From Absidia repens (taxonomy: Eukaryota; Mucoromycota; Mucoromycetes; Mucorales; Cunninghamellaceae), in the NCBI GenBank assembly GCA_002105175.1, contig MCGE01000002.1, positions 620,001 to 684,000 on the forward strand: 64,000 nt of DNA, given 5' to 3'. Made by a program: the position numbers and the translations under genes. Of the stretch, positions 1 through 12,891 are shown in pieces; the stretch's first letter is position 1, and every line of letters begins with the position of its first letter. Under the pieces are notes generated by a model. The model searched no databases. It saw only the letters and a list, made by a program, of their open reading frames with translations, and was not told the DNA's origin.

Positions 1-700
1 TTAATTACATTAATGGAAAAATGTTTTACTAGTGTCCCTTCATGTCTTGTACATAGATCCCTTTTTTACTACCATTCCCTTCTTCTCTTTTGCTTAGTGT
101 TGACTATCTTCATACTTCAATAATAGATACCCTTTTTGTCTCATCTAACTCCTTGTACAGTATATTAAGGTCCCCCTTTCTTTTTTACTGTCTCTTCACA
201 TAAGGTTTTAGACCCCAACTTGGTCTCATTCATGTTACCTCTATTAGATCTCTTGTTACAATGAATCCCAAGCTCTTAGTGTGGTATCAGCCGCATTCCT
301 TCAAATAAAACATACCTTTATTAAAATTACTATTATTATCCTCTGACACATTATATGATGAGCAAAGTCGTTATTGTGGCTGCTTTGTGGGTGTTCTACC
401 AAACACGTTCTTTCTAACTTACCCACGATGACTACATCCCCCCCCCTATTGCCACTGATTGAAAGTTCAATGTCACTTAGTATCAAACATGATTATATTT
501 TGGTGCCACCATTAATATAAATTAACCGAGAGTTTATACCATCAGTGCAGTCTTCCATATATAATAATCCCTGGCCTACAGCTTTTTAGCTTCTCAGTTA
601 CCCCTCCGAAACTCAGGGACTGGTTGACAGTTCTAGGTCACCTTATATAAAAGATGATCCTATCATATTCCTGCTAGAACATACATATCAATTCATCAAT
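1..700 (+). repeat. Dispersed ~1-kb repeat, copy R1 (5' part outside window)
   Basis: Matches the interior and 3' part of the family seen again at 13780, 24140, 43000 and 57110. Shared blocks include a 'tcatgtcttgtacatagatccc' type stretch followed by a 'ttagtgttgac' block, repeated 'cttcaataa...atacc' units (near 110 and 300), and a late 'ctcagggactggttgacag' block near 613. The conserved hairpin core of the family lies upstream of base 1. No credible coding sequence: the short ORFs here are not conserved between copies. Confidence 0.8.
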
Positions 701-1293
701 GTCGCGCCCTCCTAATGTAACCAACCTTATTAAACATTTTTACCCTCCACTATATAACCCGCTTCATGATTTTCATTACGCACAGTACAATAATAATAAA
801 GCATACGTTCCCCGATCAAAAAATCACTTGAGTCCCAAGATACTGTCCATTACTTTACCTCCCCCCTTCTTTTCTCCTACCATCTAGTAGATCATTTTTT
901 CAGAAGTGCCTTATGATACCTGAAATGCTCACATTCAAATGGAAGAACCGACTGTGTGTATATAATGGGTATTCACGGTAAAGAAAACCATAATAATGGT
1001 GATTCCATACAAAGACACCACAGAGAATAATTAAATATCTAAAAAACATGGTAGGCAACTATTTCAGAATATATAAAGGAAGGATTGGAGTTGAAAAAAA
1101 GAAATGGATTTTTATTAATTCAGATATGAAATATAAGTAAGTAATGTAAATGATGAGGTGAATGCATGAATAAATAGAGTAACGAAAAAGCCTAAAAGTT
1201 TGAGATCTAATACGATAATGATATATGATGCCAAGGGAGAAAAAAAAAAAGTAACTAATAATAGGAAAAGGGTAGACATGAAAAAATCCCTAA
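701..1293. other. Intergenic, no gene seen
   Basis: AT-rich sequence between repeat copy R1 and the 3' end of the minus-strand pseudokinase gene. An ORF of 62 codons starting at 699 has no recognisable domain and overlaps the repeat boundary, so I do not call it. The part next to 1294 is presumably the 3' UTR of the minus-strand gene. Confidence 0.5.
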
Positions 1294-4160
1294 CTAATCT
1301 AAATCTTCATCCAAATGGTTTGTCTTGATCCAGGCGTCCAAAACCACCGTCACACTTGATCGTTCAATAGGATTCACGAGCAATAAATTTTCCAAACAGG
1401 CACGGAATGAAGGATGGATACCCTCCACAGTGTCGTAGGCCTGTCGCAGATGGGTATCCATAGAAGCGGGTTGGCAACATAACTGAGACAACTGTTCAAA
1501 ATCTTTGAATAAAGGAACGCCCGTCGCCACTTCATAGATCACACAGCCCAGGGACCAGCAATCCAACGCAGGACGCGGACTGAAATTGTTGCAATAGTGT
1601 CGAGTGGTGTTTTGCTGGGAGCCAAGGCACGGTGTTGTTGTGGTGGATAGTATGGGCGGCTCCATGGCTGTTGCTTCCCTGACAAGTTCCGGGGCACTAT
1701 ACTCGTCCAACATGATTCCATAGCCTTCCGGCTGACCTATCACATGCGCCTGATCGAATCGGCCGACGTACCAATCCGTAATGGCGCTGACGTGTTGAAA
1801 ATAGAAGGACCGTAGTGAGAGACCCAAATGGCAGCAATCGAGGGCATGGACATCACGGATGCAAGTGAGGAGGGAGTGCACAGTCAATGACATGAAGTTG
1901 AATTGGCGGATGTCCACAATCGCTGGATGGTCGTTTTGTTCATAAAGTAAATAGTGAAGTGATTGTTGCGCCATACATAGGCCTGAAATCCAGTAATATT
2001 GATAGTGTGCACGTGTGGGAGACTGCAAAGACAAGGCATCGTAATGACTGATGATACGATCGGATTCCTGGAGCCGTATAGTTATGTTGATATTGCGAAG
2101 GAATGCATTCTGTTGGTTTGCTGGATAGTAGTGTAGTGTCCGTATGGATTCGTCCTTTGTTGCATGTTGAATGGTTCGCGTTGCGTAGCCCGGAATGCGA
2201 GCATTTTCCTCCATAAGTACTTGGTCGTCCAGTAATTGGTAGTGTCCATTCACAATCAAGGTCCCATTGGAATCAAAAAAGTCGGGTTCCATAAGTTCGC
2301 ATGCACCTACAGGGAAATGAACTTGCTTCACTTTTCTAAATTTGTCTGTCACAGGCGGAGGCGTACTTGATATATTTGAGAAGAGTGAGAAGATGGATGT
2401 CGGTGATTGCGGAGATCGTAAAGAGACCATTCTTTGGATAAAGGTATCGAGTCCACGTCGAATCGAGGCGTTTCTACTGTTGTGGTTGATGCTGCTGTTG
2501 TGGTTGCTCTCCTTGATGGTGTTTTTGTGTCCCGACGATTGACGGAGAGGTGTCGAGGAAGTTTGACGATCAGCCATGTTCGTTCCCAATGATTCGTCAC
2601 CGTGTTCTGTGCCAATAATTCTATCGTCTGGCGGTGATGGGTCATCCGAATCTTCCAAATGTAAATAACTATGAGCTTCGTCTTCATGTGCGCTCGTATG
2701 TCGTTGTTTATGCCGTCGATTTCTACGAAATAGCCATATACCAAATAATAAGAGACAGACGAGCAAAGCTATGGAGCCGCCAACAATAATTCCAATAACC
2801 GCTGCAGAAGGACTAGGAGATATAGATAATGTTGGTGTATCAAGTGATGGTTGGTCTATTGATTTTGAGAGTTGCACATCAAGTTGGATTTCTTGAAAGA
2901 CGTAATCATCATCGTTGTTGTCAAATACTGTAAACAAGTGGTGATTTGCAAGTGCAATGGTAGCACTTCTGTTTCCCTGACCATCATTGAGTTCATAGAG
3001 GTAGGAGCTTTGTGTCACCTTATTCTGTTTGCTGACAGCTGATGGCTATGAACAAAAATAAAAATATACCGTTAGGTTGGTTTATCGAATTGAACAGTCA
3101 AGTTTCTTTTTGTATTGTCAATGTCCTTACCAATTGTATGTGAGTGATATTCCGGTTGTAGTCAAAAATCAGGAATTCAGTGGCAGCGTCATTCAAGACT
3201 TCGACAAACCCCTTTGATGGAATAGCAATGTCGGTTTCATATGTGGCGTCCGGTTTGGATAGATCATCCAAATTGCTGTAAACTTGAATACTATTGGCGT
3301 TCGGATAACCCAAAAGAGCGATTGATGAGTGTGCGTTGTTTGAGGCCAAAAGTGGTGTTGTCGATGCTGGATCAGGAAATCGTATTTGCTGAAAGGAGGC
3401 GCCATTTCGATCACACACCCGGTAGAGACCATTGAATTGACCAGGTTCATTTGAAGAGATCACCACACAAGGTTGTTGTTGCTGTTGATTTTGATCTGGC
3501 GATGTCGTTGTGTCGTTGCTGATTTCCCCCGAGCTAATTGGCGTCGATAGATACATTGGAACCATCGATACAACAGTGGCTGCGTTCAATTGATCATTAT
3601 TCAAGGTTGTGTCAAATGCTGGTAGGCCGAAGCCAACTTGAGGTTGAAGTTGCGGAGTGGATGATACCTGATATGACAGGAAATTGGTGTTCCCATGTGG
3701 ATCGACAGCACCGATGTACAATTGATTTTGATGTCCAAAGCATGTCATGAATGAGTCTGTGCTGTTCAAAGCCCTGTTTCGAGCGACGGAAGTGATCCCT
3801 TTTTGTATATCATAAGAGCTGACGCTATCAGGAGAGACCGCATATATGTAGGCATCATCGTGCCCTAAACATATTCTTGATTGCGCCATGGTTGTTTCTA
3901 TTTGTTGAATAAAGGGAAAGAAAAAAAGAAAGAGAAGGTATAAAAAAGAAAGAAAAGAACGGACAAATCAATAACGTAAAAAAAAACCAGCGAATAGCCA
4001 CTTTTGATTTTCCTATTTTGAACTTACTGTTACGCAGAAGAAACCTTGAGGCTGAGTGACGAGATTCACCATCACACATCCACCCAAAATGATCATAATT
4101 CATTTCGACTGAGCCACAGTTGTCCATTCGTTGCACTAGGCATTCCGCCTCCTTGGGCAT
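1294..4160 (-). CDS. Single-pass membrane receptor-like pseudokinase
   Basis: At least three exons. The last (3045-1294) holds one hydrophobic helix (AAVIGIIVGGSIALLVCLLL) followed by basic residues, then about 480 cytoplasmic residues ending in a kinase-like fold. The C-lobe is recognisable: SAPEL in place of APE, then DCWSLGCVIYEVATGVPLF. The HRD position reads CHLGLSLRS and no DFG is seen, so catalytic residues appear lost. The exon before the intron at 3130-3046 encodes a propeller-like ectodomain (MAQSRICLGHDDAYIY...). The next junction, AAC A|AA ACA ACC ATG, joins it in frame to an exon ending near 4028. The 5' end is not resolved: open stretches on the minus strand up to about 4870 (for example NAYQAFNPNCVSWADTKIFV) look coding and probably supply the signal peptide. 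The ligand is unknown. Confidence 0.65.
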
Positions 4161-4879
4161 TCACACAAGCAGAGGCCAAGTTGATTTCTAAATATATAAA
4201 GATTAAACGAGGAAGAAAAAACAGTTGGTACAATATGTTGGGGTTTCAATATTATCAAAGTTTTGACAGAAGCAACCTACCTTTGTGTCACGAGAGCTCT
4301 TCCTCATTAATTTGTGCGGAGAGTGAGACCCAAAATATAACTGCTGTGATCGATTGTTAGAGAGGCTGGTGCATTTTTTGAAGATATTAGAGAACGCATA
4401 AATAACGTGTTTATAGTACACCCCAACATCGCCACACATCTTACCTTTCAAGAGATTGCCAAACATAGATCCTGATCCAATACAATGGTGGTGTCATACA
4501 ACATATTTTGATGACTCCCCACATATAGTTCCAGCAATTCAAAGCTAAAAGTCCAAGAAGTCAGCGAATATGCAACTGCGTAAATGAATGACAAATGTGC
4601 CGCACTACCCTGGTTGGTATAATAGATGCAAGTCCAATGCATAGACAGCAATGTTGGATTGATTAATAATGATATTGTAGTGGACAAGGAAAATGGGGTC
4701 AACGAAAAAGAGAAGGTTCAGCTTTTCCTCTGCAAAAAAAAAAAAAAGAAATGGCGGTGTTCCAATTTCGATCCACTATACCGCGACGAAAATCTTGGTG
4801 TCGGCCCACGATACGCAATTTGGGTTAAACGCTTGGTAGGCATTGTTCAGGAAACTCACATTTTGTACTCATAATTCCA

Positions 4880-5694
4880 AAAAATTGATTTACTGAGTGT
4901 CATGGGGTAATTTTTAATGAAATAAAATACTCCGTCATTTCACAACATAGTAAACGACCCCTTGGAGCACAAATGGTTTTATTACAACACATACAAAAAA
5001 ATAAAAGTCAGGAACTGGATACACTGGATATATACATTATATCCAGTATTAGTGGAGGTTATACCACATCATTCATGTGGCAGGAATAGCACCTTATTTC
5101 ATATTGTATGACCTAAAGCTATCGACATGTCGATAAGCCTCTGAGATTGGTGCAAGTAATCATTTAGTAAGCTAAACTATAGTGCAAAATGCTCTATACC
5201 GACCGCCACACGTACGTTACGGCTTATATTTACTTATATAATTGTTCAAAGCAGGAATGTGATCATTATTGTTGGTAATTGATCTAAGCCTGTCAACCGG
5301 TCCCTGAGTCTTTATTCGGAAAAATATTCATTGTGGATGAACAAGCAAATGTTTGGAAGGACATTCATAAAACAGACACAATAGTGACATCGTTTACCAT
5401 CAAATGAATCAGAAAATGTTTAACTGATGATTAAAAATGCATATTTTATTAAAGCACATTGGCAAATACTAAAACTAAAGACAAGCTATTTATTGTAACA
5501 AGGGATTAGATGGAAGGATCTACTGGAGGAAGCATGAGGGAGACTATTGTGAGATTTGACTAATGGTCAACACTAATCCCAAGGGATAATGTAAAATGGG
5601 AGCTGATATAATGTACAAAGTATGAGAAAGATTAAAAGGACATTTGTTATTGAATCACAACAACGGTAAATGCTAAATCAAAAAAGGCAGCGGT

Positions 5695-5727
<33 letters not shown>

Positions 5728-6110
5728 TCTATGGCACCATAAATGAGTGAGATTAATGAGACATTTTTCGTTGAAGCAAGTAAAAAGGGACATATTTTAT
5801 TGGTAAGCGGATACAAGCTACGGCAAACTAAGACTAAACTAAGCTAATGAAGGCTCCAAAACACCAGCTAATGGTGCCTTCAGGTCCTAGATCCAAAATG
5901 AAAGGGTTTCCCCATGCATCTTGTAATCCCTTATCTGAAAACGCTTCTGAACTAGCCCTAACGCTAATCTAAGTTGACTATAAGCCCACAAAGTCACAAT
6001 TGTGAAGAAAAAAAAGTGAAAAAAAAGGAAAGAGAGAGAAAAAAATTGAGAGAGAAATCAATACTCACGTGGGCGGGATTTGAAAACGTTTTTTTGGTCT
6101 TCTTGGAGGT
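4880..6110 (-). repeat. Dispersed ~1-kb repeat, copy R2
   Basis: Read on the minus strand it begins with the family head (AAATCCCGCCCACGTGAG, about 6090-6065), then a pyrimidine-rich stretch, then the conserved core with GGGGAAACCC (5881-5918). AATAAA-type units follow, then the late 'ctcagggaccggttgacag' block near 5310-5290. A run of about 26 A's interrupts it at 5700. The distal boundary (4880-5260) is uncertain. No protein-coding potential seen. Confidence 0.8.
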
Positions 6111-7382
6111 TTTTCACACCAATCAACGCCATACCATAGCATAGTGTTTCTCTTCCCATAAACATAGCTACCACCATTCAACATTAGAAGAATGTTTGTG
6201 ATCGTCTCTTAGTGACTTTGTAGTCAAGATGGAGCAATTCGGCTTAGTTTGGTTTACAGCTTTCACCGCAGAATGGTTTGGCGCTCCCTATATAATAGCT
6301 TACCTTCTTTGGTTGGATTGTCTTACCGTACACTATATTTATTCAGCAGAAAGGTATATTTACCTCCACATTCATCCTCAAGTCCCTCACATTTAGGTAT
6401 GTTTTATGATACTACCATTAAACTATATAGTTTAGTTGCCATAGTTTATATCTACATCTGATTGAAATGTTTCATGCCTTTTTTTTTTTTTTTTTTTTTT
6501 TACATCGTCTCCTCTGTCCTTTGTTTGGCTTGTCAATTGGGTGTACATACACTGTACTGTAAAGAATAGCGCATGTGCATATAAAAAAAAAGCGATTGTA
6601 TGTCTGTTTAAAAAAAAAAAAGGTAGGGTTGAGGCGACTTGGACTAACAGTGGTACTCAATGGTCTGTCAACTATCTTGTACTGGGCTTTAGTAAATAGG
6701 AATGAGAAAATTTCCTGAATGGTTAAAAAAAGACCATTTTGAATGCATGAAAAAAAGATGGTAAAGGAAACATCAAAAATAAGCAGTAATAAACGTATAA
6801 AAATATGATGATTGAAACGCACTGGAATATATATAGTTTACCCATATAGCATTATTCTTTTTTCTTTTTCGATACGTCTTATTATTGCAATTTCTCGACC
6901 CTCATCCAAAAACGACCAACTTTATAAAAATAAAAATCACCCCAGCCACGTAAGTTTATTCATATCACTTTTAAACAGATAGCTAAATTCTCATTATGCA
7001 GTAAACTAAATGTTATAAGCACTTTCTGTGAGATCTGTCTTTTTTTTTATGTTCACTTTGAGCTGCGTTACGCGATATCAAAAATAACACAGTAATCATG
7101 CTCAACAATCTAAGACCACCCCCAACATCCACATATATACAAAGTGAAAAAGTAAAAGGTAAATAAAGTTCTATCATTTATTGGTTTTCCATCAAGACAT
7201 TAAAAAATATGATTTTTAAAGATATTCAAAAAAATGGCTATTTATTAAGATTCAACAAGATAAAAATAAATAAAAACATTAAAAACTAAGCTAATTCTAT
7301 ATGATACTAATGAAACCCATAATACATCGCCATACATGACCAAGATTTTGACAGCTTTGCATCGTCGGTCCAGTCAGTTGCA
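6111..7382. other. AT-rich intergenic stretch, no gene seen
   Basis: Contains a long T run at about 6480-6502 and several A runs. Short ORFs on both strands consist mainly of low-complexity residues encoded by the homopolymers. The part adjoining 7383 is the presumed 3' UTR of the ssl1 gene. No RNA gene recognised. Confidence 0.5.
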
Positions 7383-8886
7383 TCAGCTCCAGCATCCAGG
7401 GCAGTTGTGAAGCACTTCATGTATAAATATGTCACAATCAGCGCAGAATTCATGTTTGCACTTGGGGCACGTAAATTGGCCGGCCAGATCATTTTTGTCA
7501 AAAGGTGCAAGACAGGAGAAGCAATGGGTTGAGTGACTACGAAGTAACATGACAACAATAATAAAAGGGTTCAGGTTTATATTTAATCACAACTTGACAA
7601 ATTCCTTACCCAGGTTGTCGGATTTCATCAAAGTTATCCACCGGGAAGAGATGATGGTATGATCTAGCCAAATGAGGAGATGACACTAGAGTGAGCCCAC
7701 ATACATCACAATCACTTGGTAGTTCACACACTTTTGATTTGCATCGAGGGCAGATGTATCCACCTAGAGTCAGTTTATTTGAATGACTATTATTCAAAAA
7801 AAAAAAAAAAATTGAATATTCTTTGCACCATACATATACATATTGATGATGAGGAGGGGCGTGGAGGGACTTACCATACACAAAGAGTTGCGTGGTCTTC
7901 CATCAATCGCTTTGGAAAACCCATGGTAACCAAGCTTGCTGTATTTTTTGTAGAGGATACTGCAGGAGGAGGGATAGCTTCAAATAACAAATCCTTATAA
8001 TGTGCTTCATTTAATATGACACCATAAGACCCTATAATCAAGATGAGAGAATAATGAAATGTGAGTAGATGGATCAGTGAGAATATCAAATCAGATAAAA
8101 ATAATCTTACCTTTGGTAGCCCTACTTAACATCCTACAGATCTGTACTTCGGCAGCAAGTCCAACTATGCTGACACGCACCATATCCTTTTGTAAAAGAT
8201 CAATTGTTTCATGGATATCGCCTGGGTCACAAGTCGTCAAAGCACCAAATACCAGTAGGACTTCTTTCGAGCCATGACTTGGTACGCCCACCATACTTGC
8301 TCGCGCCAGTTGCAATGCATTCTGAAGAGAGGGTTCACCACTTGTTTCCACATTCTTTTTCGATTGAAGAGCCCGTGTATGATCACTTGGATTACCGCCC
8401 AGTTCCGTCAGTTTCTCTGCAATTCCATCCCGCGTAACGATAATGCCGAGTTGTGAAATGGGATTTTGGTCAAAGAATTCATTGATAAATTGTTGTACAT
8501 ATGTCAAGGTCAGTTCCACTCGGCTTGGTCGTAGATCCTTTTCATTCATTGCTTCAGATAGGTCCAAGATCAAAAATACGTGGCGAATAATACCTCGCTG
8601 TATGACGTCCGTGTCCTTGAGTAACCTATTGTATTAAAGAAATCAGCAATCCATCCACTTTATCAATAACAATCATACTACTATTTTACCTTCTTCGCTT
8701 TCGTTGTTGTTGTAATTGTGCAACGACACTGCTTAAACGTCCTTCTGCATCTTCTTGTAAAACATCCCAACTTCGTTTGTATTCTTCTTCCCAGGAATAA
8801 CCACCTTTCCCAGTATCATCGTCTTGATTGTTGTCTAGGGTATCATCAATATCGATATATTCGTCGTCCATAGGTCGTCGTGACAT
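7383..8886 (-). CDS. SSL1: TFIIH core subunit Ssl1/p44
   Basis: Five exons: 8886-8690, 8625-8111, 8031-7875, 7763-7610 and 7536-7383, all with GT-AG borders. The acidic N-terminus ([10 protein letters not shown]...) leads into a von Willebrand A-like domain ([19 protein letters not shown], then [11 protein letters not shown]). Next comes a zinc-binding segment, [20 protein letters not shown], and finally the C-terminal C4C4 RING-like finger, [13 protein letters not shown]...[26 protein letters not shown]. The family subunit binds and stimulates the XPD helicase within TFIIH, in RNA polymerase II initiation and nucleotide excision repair. All domains and cysteines are present and the length of roughly 400 residues is normal. 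The stop is the TGA at 7385-7383. Transcribed convergently with nothing nearby. Confidence 0.93.
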
Positions 8887-8899
8887 TATTCGAGAAGAG

Positions 8900-9590
8900 C
8901 TGGTATAATTATCGCTTCATTAATAAAGGCAAGAACAAAAGAAAAAACAATCCCTTGGATTTTTTCGGATGCCCAATAGAATTCAAAAATCCCTAGCGGC
9001 GGTGATTAAATATATGGCACCTCAATTTTTCAGATGTTCTACATTTTTCATTTCTGCTTTAATCATCAATCAAAATTCTTCCATGCTCAAACTTGTTACC
9101 AAGTGACGACTTTAGAACATATTCAAGGGAAATTTATGAGAATAAACTGTAAGTGGAAGAGAAAATGCAATGCTGCTCTACCAATTTGACTGTTTACTTT
9201 ATTTCACAACAGTCTTCACAACTGCTCATGCTCTGAAAATACTCTCAATACTGCTTGTATCCACTCGAGGAAAGCTTCCTGTTTACATACCCCGACTGCA
9301 ATAATTCAATTCAGCGAAATTAATGTCGTCAACTTTACATGCGCGCGGAAATCCAAACTGATGGCAGCTCTGGAACCTTTGACCTGAAATCCGAACATAA
9401 TAGTCAACCGTGAAGAAGAATCAAGTTCGAAAGACCTTTTATGTTTTCATCAAAGACAAATCTGTGCAAGGTAAGCCATTCATATATCGAAATCAACGAT
9501 AATCAAGAAAAACAGGTTTTAGTTCAAAGAAAAAAGGAAACGGAACCAAATGGAAGTAAATTTAGGGTACAATCAATCAAGATAGCCGTA

Positions 9591-9638
<48 letters not shown>

Positions 9639-10830
9639 AAAATTATATTTATGTTACATACCATTATTAACTACACCCCTCCCTTTTGTTTATTTGGTGT
9701 TTGGTAGTTGATGAAGAATTTGCACCCAGCCAATGTGGATTCGGATGTTCAAAGCTCTATGGATAACGGGACCAAATGATAATTTACATAGTTACTTAAT
9801 AATTATACTGTAGTTAGTTTAGCGATATATTTCTACTCACTCTTACCAGTATTTTTAACCTTTTATATTACTCAATAAAAAATTGTTGTTTCTGTATATA
9901 CATATTTGTGTGAGTGTGTTTGGGTTCTTCTACAGTATTGCTTATGTATTTATTGCTAATTAAACTATATGGATCTTATCAAATAATGACGTACGATATC
10001 TTTTCCTTCCGATTTTTTTTTATTTTCTTATTACGATGAGGATAAATATTTATTGAAGTCATTTATGGCACATGTTTGGGTCGGCTTATTGTAGTCAATT
10101 GAATCATGTTTTTATGTTTGAAAACTGGGCATGATCAACTCAGGAACAACTTTTTTTGTGTGAACCGAACCCGATTAAACTCGCTCTCAAGTATGTGTTA
10201 ACCGGAGTTCCCTATTCCGAAAAAAAAAAAAAAATTAAAGCGACAGCTGCCAGCTTTTCCGTAATTAATGGATACACGGATCCCTTTTATTGTTGTAAAA
10301 AATCGTCATTCTGAACAGCTTCATGATCATCATGTAACTGCTTCATTTATTCTTACAAATATACTTGGTAGAAAATGAATCATAAAAAAAAATTAGTTTC
10401 TTTGCTTCTAAAGACATCCATCATTATCACCGTTTTTCCCTTTACCATCATGCAATTTGGTGTAACATCATAATTCAAATCTCTATCTGAGTTTACATGC
10501 TACTGTATGACAAAGTTTTAAATAATGTTGGTTGTTGGAGAATACTAGCCTATTAGCATGGTAAATGACATCGAAAGTAGTAAATATTCAATAAAACGAA
10601 ATCAATAACAGCTTTATGAGCGTCGGATATTCGTTACAAGTGTATGAGAGAAACACAAAAAAAAAGTAGATACACCGCTCTTGCTATTTTGAGTTCATGA
10701 TAATAGTTATGTCATTATTAACATCAATTAATCAAACTGATCCACGCGATCGAGAATCAGGGCAGGGTTCAAAAAAGATGTCAGAAAAAATGGAATTTCC
10801 CTTTATGGCGGAAATTGAAAAATAAAAATT
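8900..10830. other. Long intergenic stretch, no gene recognised
   Basis: About 1.9 kb between the divergent ssl1 (-) and chitinase (+) genes, so both promoters lie here. It contains a run of about 43 T's at 9595-9637 and smaller A runs near 10220 and 10385. The only ORF over 80 codons (9441-9707) reads through the T run as polyphenylalanine and is not credible. No RNA gene identified. Confidence 0.5.
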
Positions 10831-10834
10831 TGCA

Positions 10835-10840
10835 TATATA
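10835..10840 (+). promoter_or_regulatory. Probable TATA box of the chitinase gene
   Basis: TATATA in the context TTTGCATATATAGCC, about 100 bases upstream of the chitinase ATG and followed by a pyrimidine-rich stretch typical of fungal transcription starts. Position and sequence fit; not tested. Confidence 0.5.
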
Positions 10841-10940
10841 GCCGTCATTTTCTTTTTTTTCCCTTTTCTTTTGCTTTCTTATTCATAAGTAAATCCTCCA
10901 TTACAATCCTTTTATATTTTTATACTTCACATCAAAAACA

Positions 10941-12891
10941 ATGGTCTTTTCTGGTAAACGATTCATAAATGTGGTAACGGCTGCTGCTCTTCTTGCTTGT
11001 ACTGTGGATCTCATTCAAGGTGCTGGTATTCCCTCCAATGCTGTTGCCGAATATTGGGGTCAAGTAAGTTTTTTCTTTCAAACGTATGTATATATGTGGT
11101 TACTTATTCCAATTATTATTAAAAATTTTCAGAATTCCGCTGCTTCTGGTGGAAGTGGGTCACAGGAAAATTTGGCTAGTTACTGCGACGATAGCACTGA
11201 TATACTCATTCTCAGCTTTCTCCATGAATTCAACATTGGTGACCTTCCTACTCTCAACTTTGCTAATGCATGTACTACTACTTTTGATGGTACTAAGCTA
11301 TTACATTGTCCCCAAATTGCAAAAGGTACGTAAAAAATGATAGGTTCCCTATTTATTCTGATTTTATAACATATGTTGCTTTTATATTGTTAGATATAAA
11401 AACCTGCCAATCAAAAGGAAAAAAATCTTATTGTCTCTGGGTGGTGCTGCTGGATCGTATGGCTTTAGCTCTAACAGTCAAGCCAAAACCTTTGCTAAGA
11501 CTTTGTACGATATGTTTGGTGCTGGAAACCACAAGTATCGACCTTTTGATGACGCGGTTGTTGATGGCTTTGACTTTGATATTGAAGGTGGTGGAGCAAC
11601 TGGTTATGCGACTTTATCTGATTCTCTCAAATCTCTGTCCGACAACAAACTTTTGATTACTGGTGCCCCTCAATGCCCGTTCCCAGATGCTATGCTTGGT
11701 GATGCTTTAGACAATGCCATGTTTGACGCCGTTTTCGTGCAATTTTACAACAATTACTGCTCACCTTCTGGTAGCAACTTCAATTTTGATTCGTGGGACA
11801 AATGGGCTTCTTCTACTTCCAAGAATAAAGATGTCAAGGTTTTCCTTGGGCTTCCTGGATCCTCCACCGCTGCTGGCAGTGGCTATCTTCCCTTCGATCA
11901 AATCAAAAAAACCGTTGCCACTGCTCAAAAATTTGATAGTTATGGTGGTGTTATGTTTTGGGGTAAGCTTAAGAGAAGATATTTAATTATTGCAACAATT
12001 TTACTGACATTTTGCTTCTTCCTTCCCATCATAGATGCTTCTCAAACTTACAGCAACACCGAAGAATCCCCCAATTTGGCAGTTGCTGTCGGCAAACTAG
12101 TTCACGGCGGATCTTCCACTCCCGGTGACGATGGATCTTCCACCACTACAAAAAGCTCGGCACCAACCACAACCGCAACACCAACCGCTTCCGGAACCGA
12201 AAAAGCTACCACCACCACTGCTATTACCACTGCTACAGCTGACGCTACTACTTCCTCTTCCTCATCGTCCTCCCCAGTCTCGCCACCAGCGCCAACAGTA
12301 ACCGGTGATACCAATACCTCTACTTGTGTCAAAACTGGAGATAGCTGCCCGAAGAACAACGCAAATATTTGTGCTGGAAACTCATTTGGTGCTTGTGACA
12401 ATGGTAAATGGGTTGTGCAACCGTGTCCCGCTGGCCTTACCTGCTTCTCCACCACGGATGGTACTTCGATCTACTGTGCTCAACCAAACTCCGGCGCTTC
12501 TTCTTCCCGTGATACATGCAGTGCAAAACATTCTGGATCAGAATCACCCGCCAGTCAAAAAGCGCCTAAGCCCTACAAGAACAACCGTGTACAAGCTCAA
12601 TTGTCAGTTACCAGTGCTACAAGTGACAGCTGGTCCGCCGTGATCAATGCCCGCCGTACCGATCTCAAACCCTTTGGTTCCCGCGTGGTAGTCGCTCTCA
12701 ACCTCAGTCCTTCTATGAAACTCACGTCTGTGGAAAATGGCAAGGTTAAGAAATCTGGAAACAAGGTCACTATGCAGATCAAGAATCCCCACAAGAAATC
12801 AATGGATTTGGTCTTTACTATCAAGGGGTCTATTGCCAAGGACGGTGTGTTTGTTGCTCCCTCAGCTTCAAGTATGACATTCCGGTCTTGA
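10941..12891 (+). CDS. Secreted GH18 class III chitinase with CBM19-like domain
   Basis: Four exons: 10941-11063, 11133-11325, 11394-11962 and 12035-12891. A signal peptide (AAALLACTVDLIQGAG) precedes the GH18 barrel, which starts at AEYWGQ and carries KILLSLGGAAGSYGF and the catalytic DGFDFDIE (DxxDxDxE, final Glu the acid/base). A Ser/Thr/Ala linker follows, then a six-cysteine module (CVKTGDSCPKNNANICAGNS...CPAGLTCFS) resembling CBM19. The end is a roughly 110-residue beta-rich domain (RVQAQLSVTSATSDSWSAVI...) that I cannot name. Expected role: endo-hydrolysis of cell-wall chitin during growth or separation, resembling yeast Cts1 in architecture. A poly-A signal (AATAAAA) lies near 12984. 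Confidence 0.92.

Noticed and set aside
9441..9707. 88-codon ORF with a polyphenylalanine stretch
   Set aside because: Produced by reading through about 43 T's; no conserved sequence on either side.
12102..12455. 117-codon minus-strand ORF rich in Val/Glu
   Set aside because: Antisense of the Thr/Ser/Ala-rich chitinase linker.
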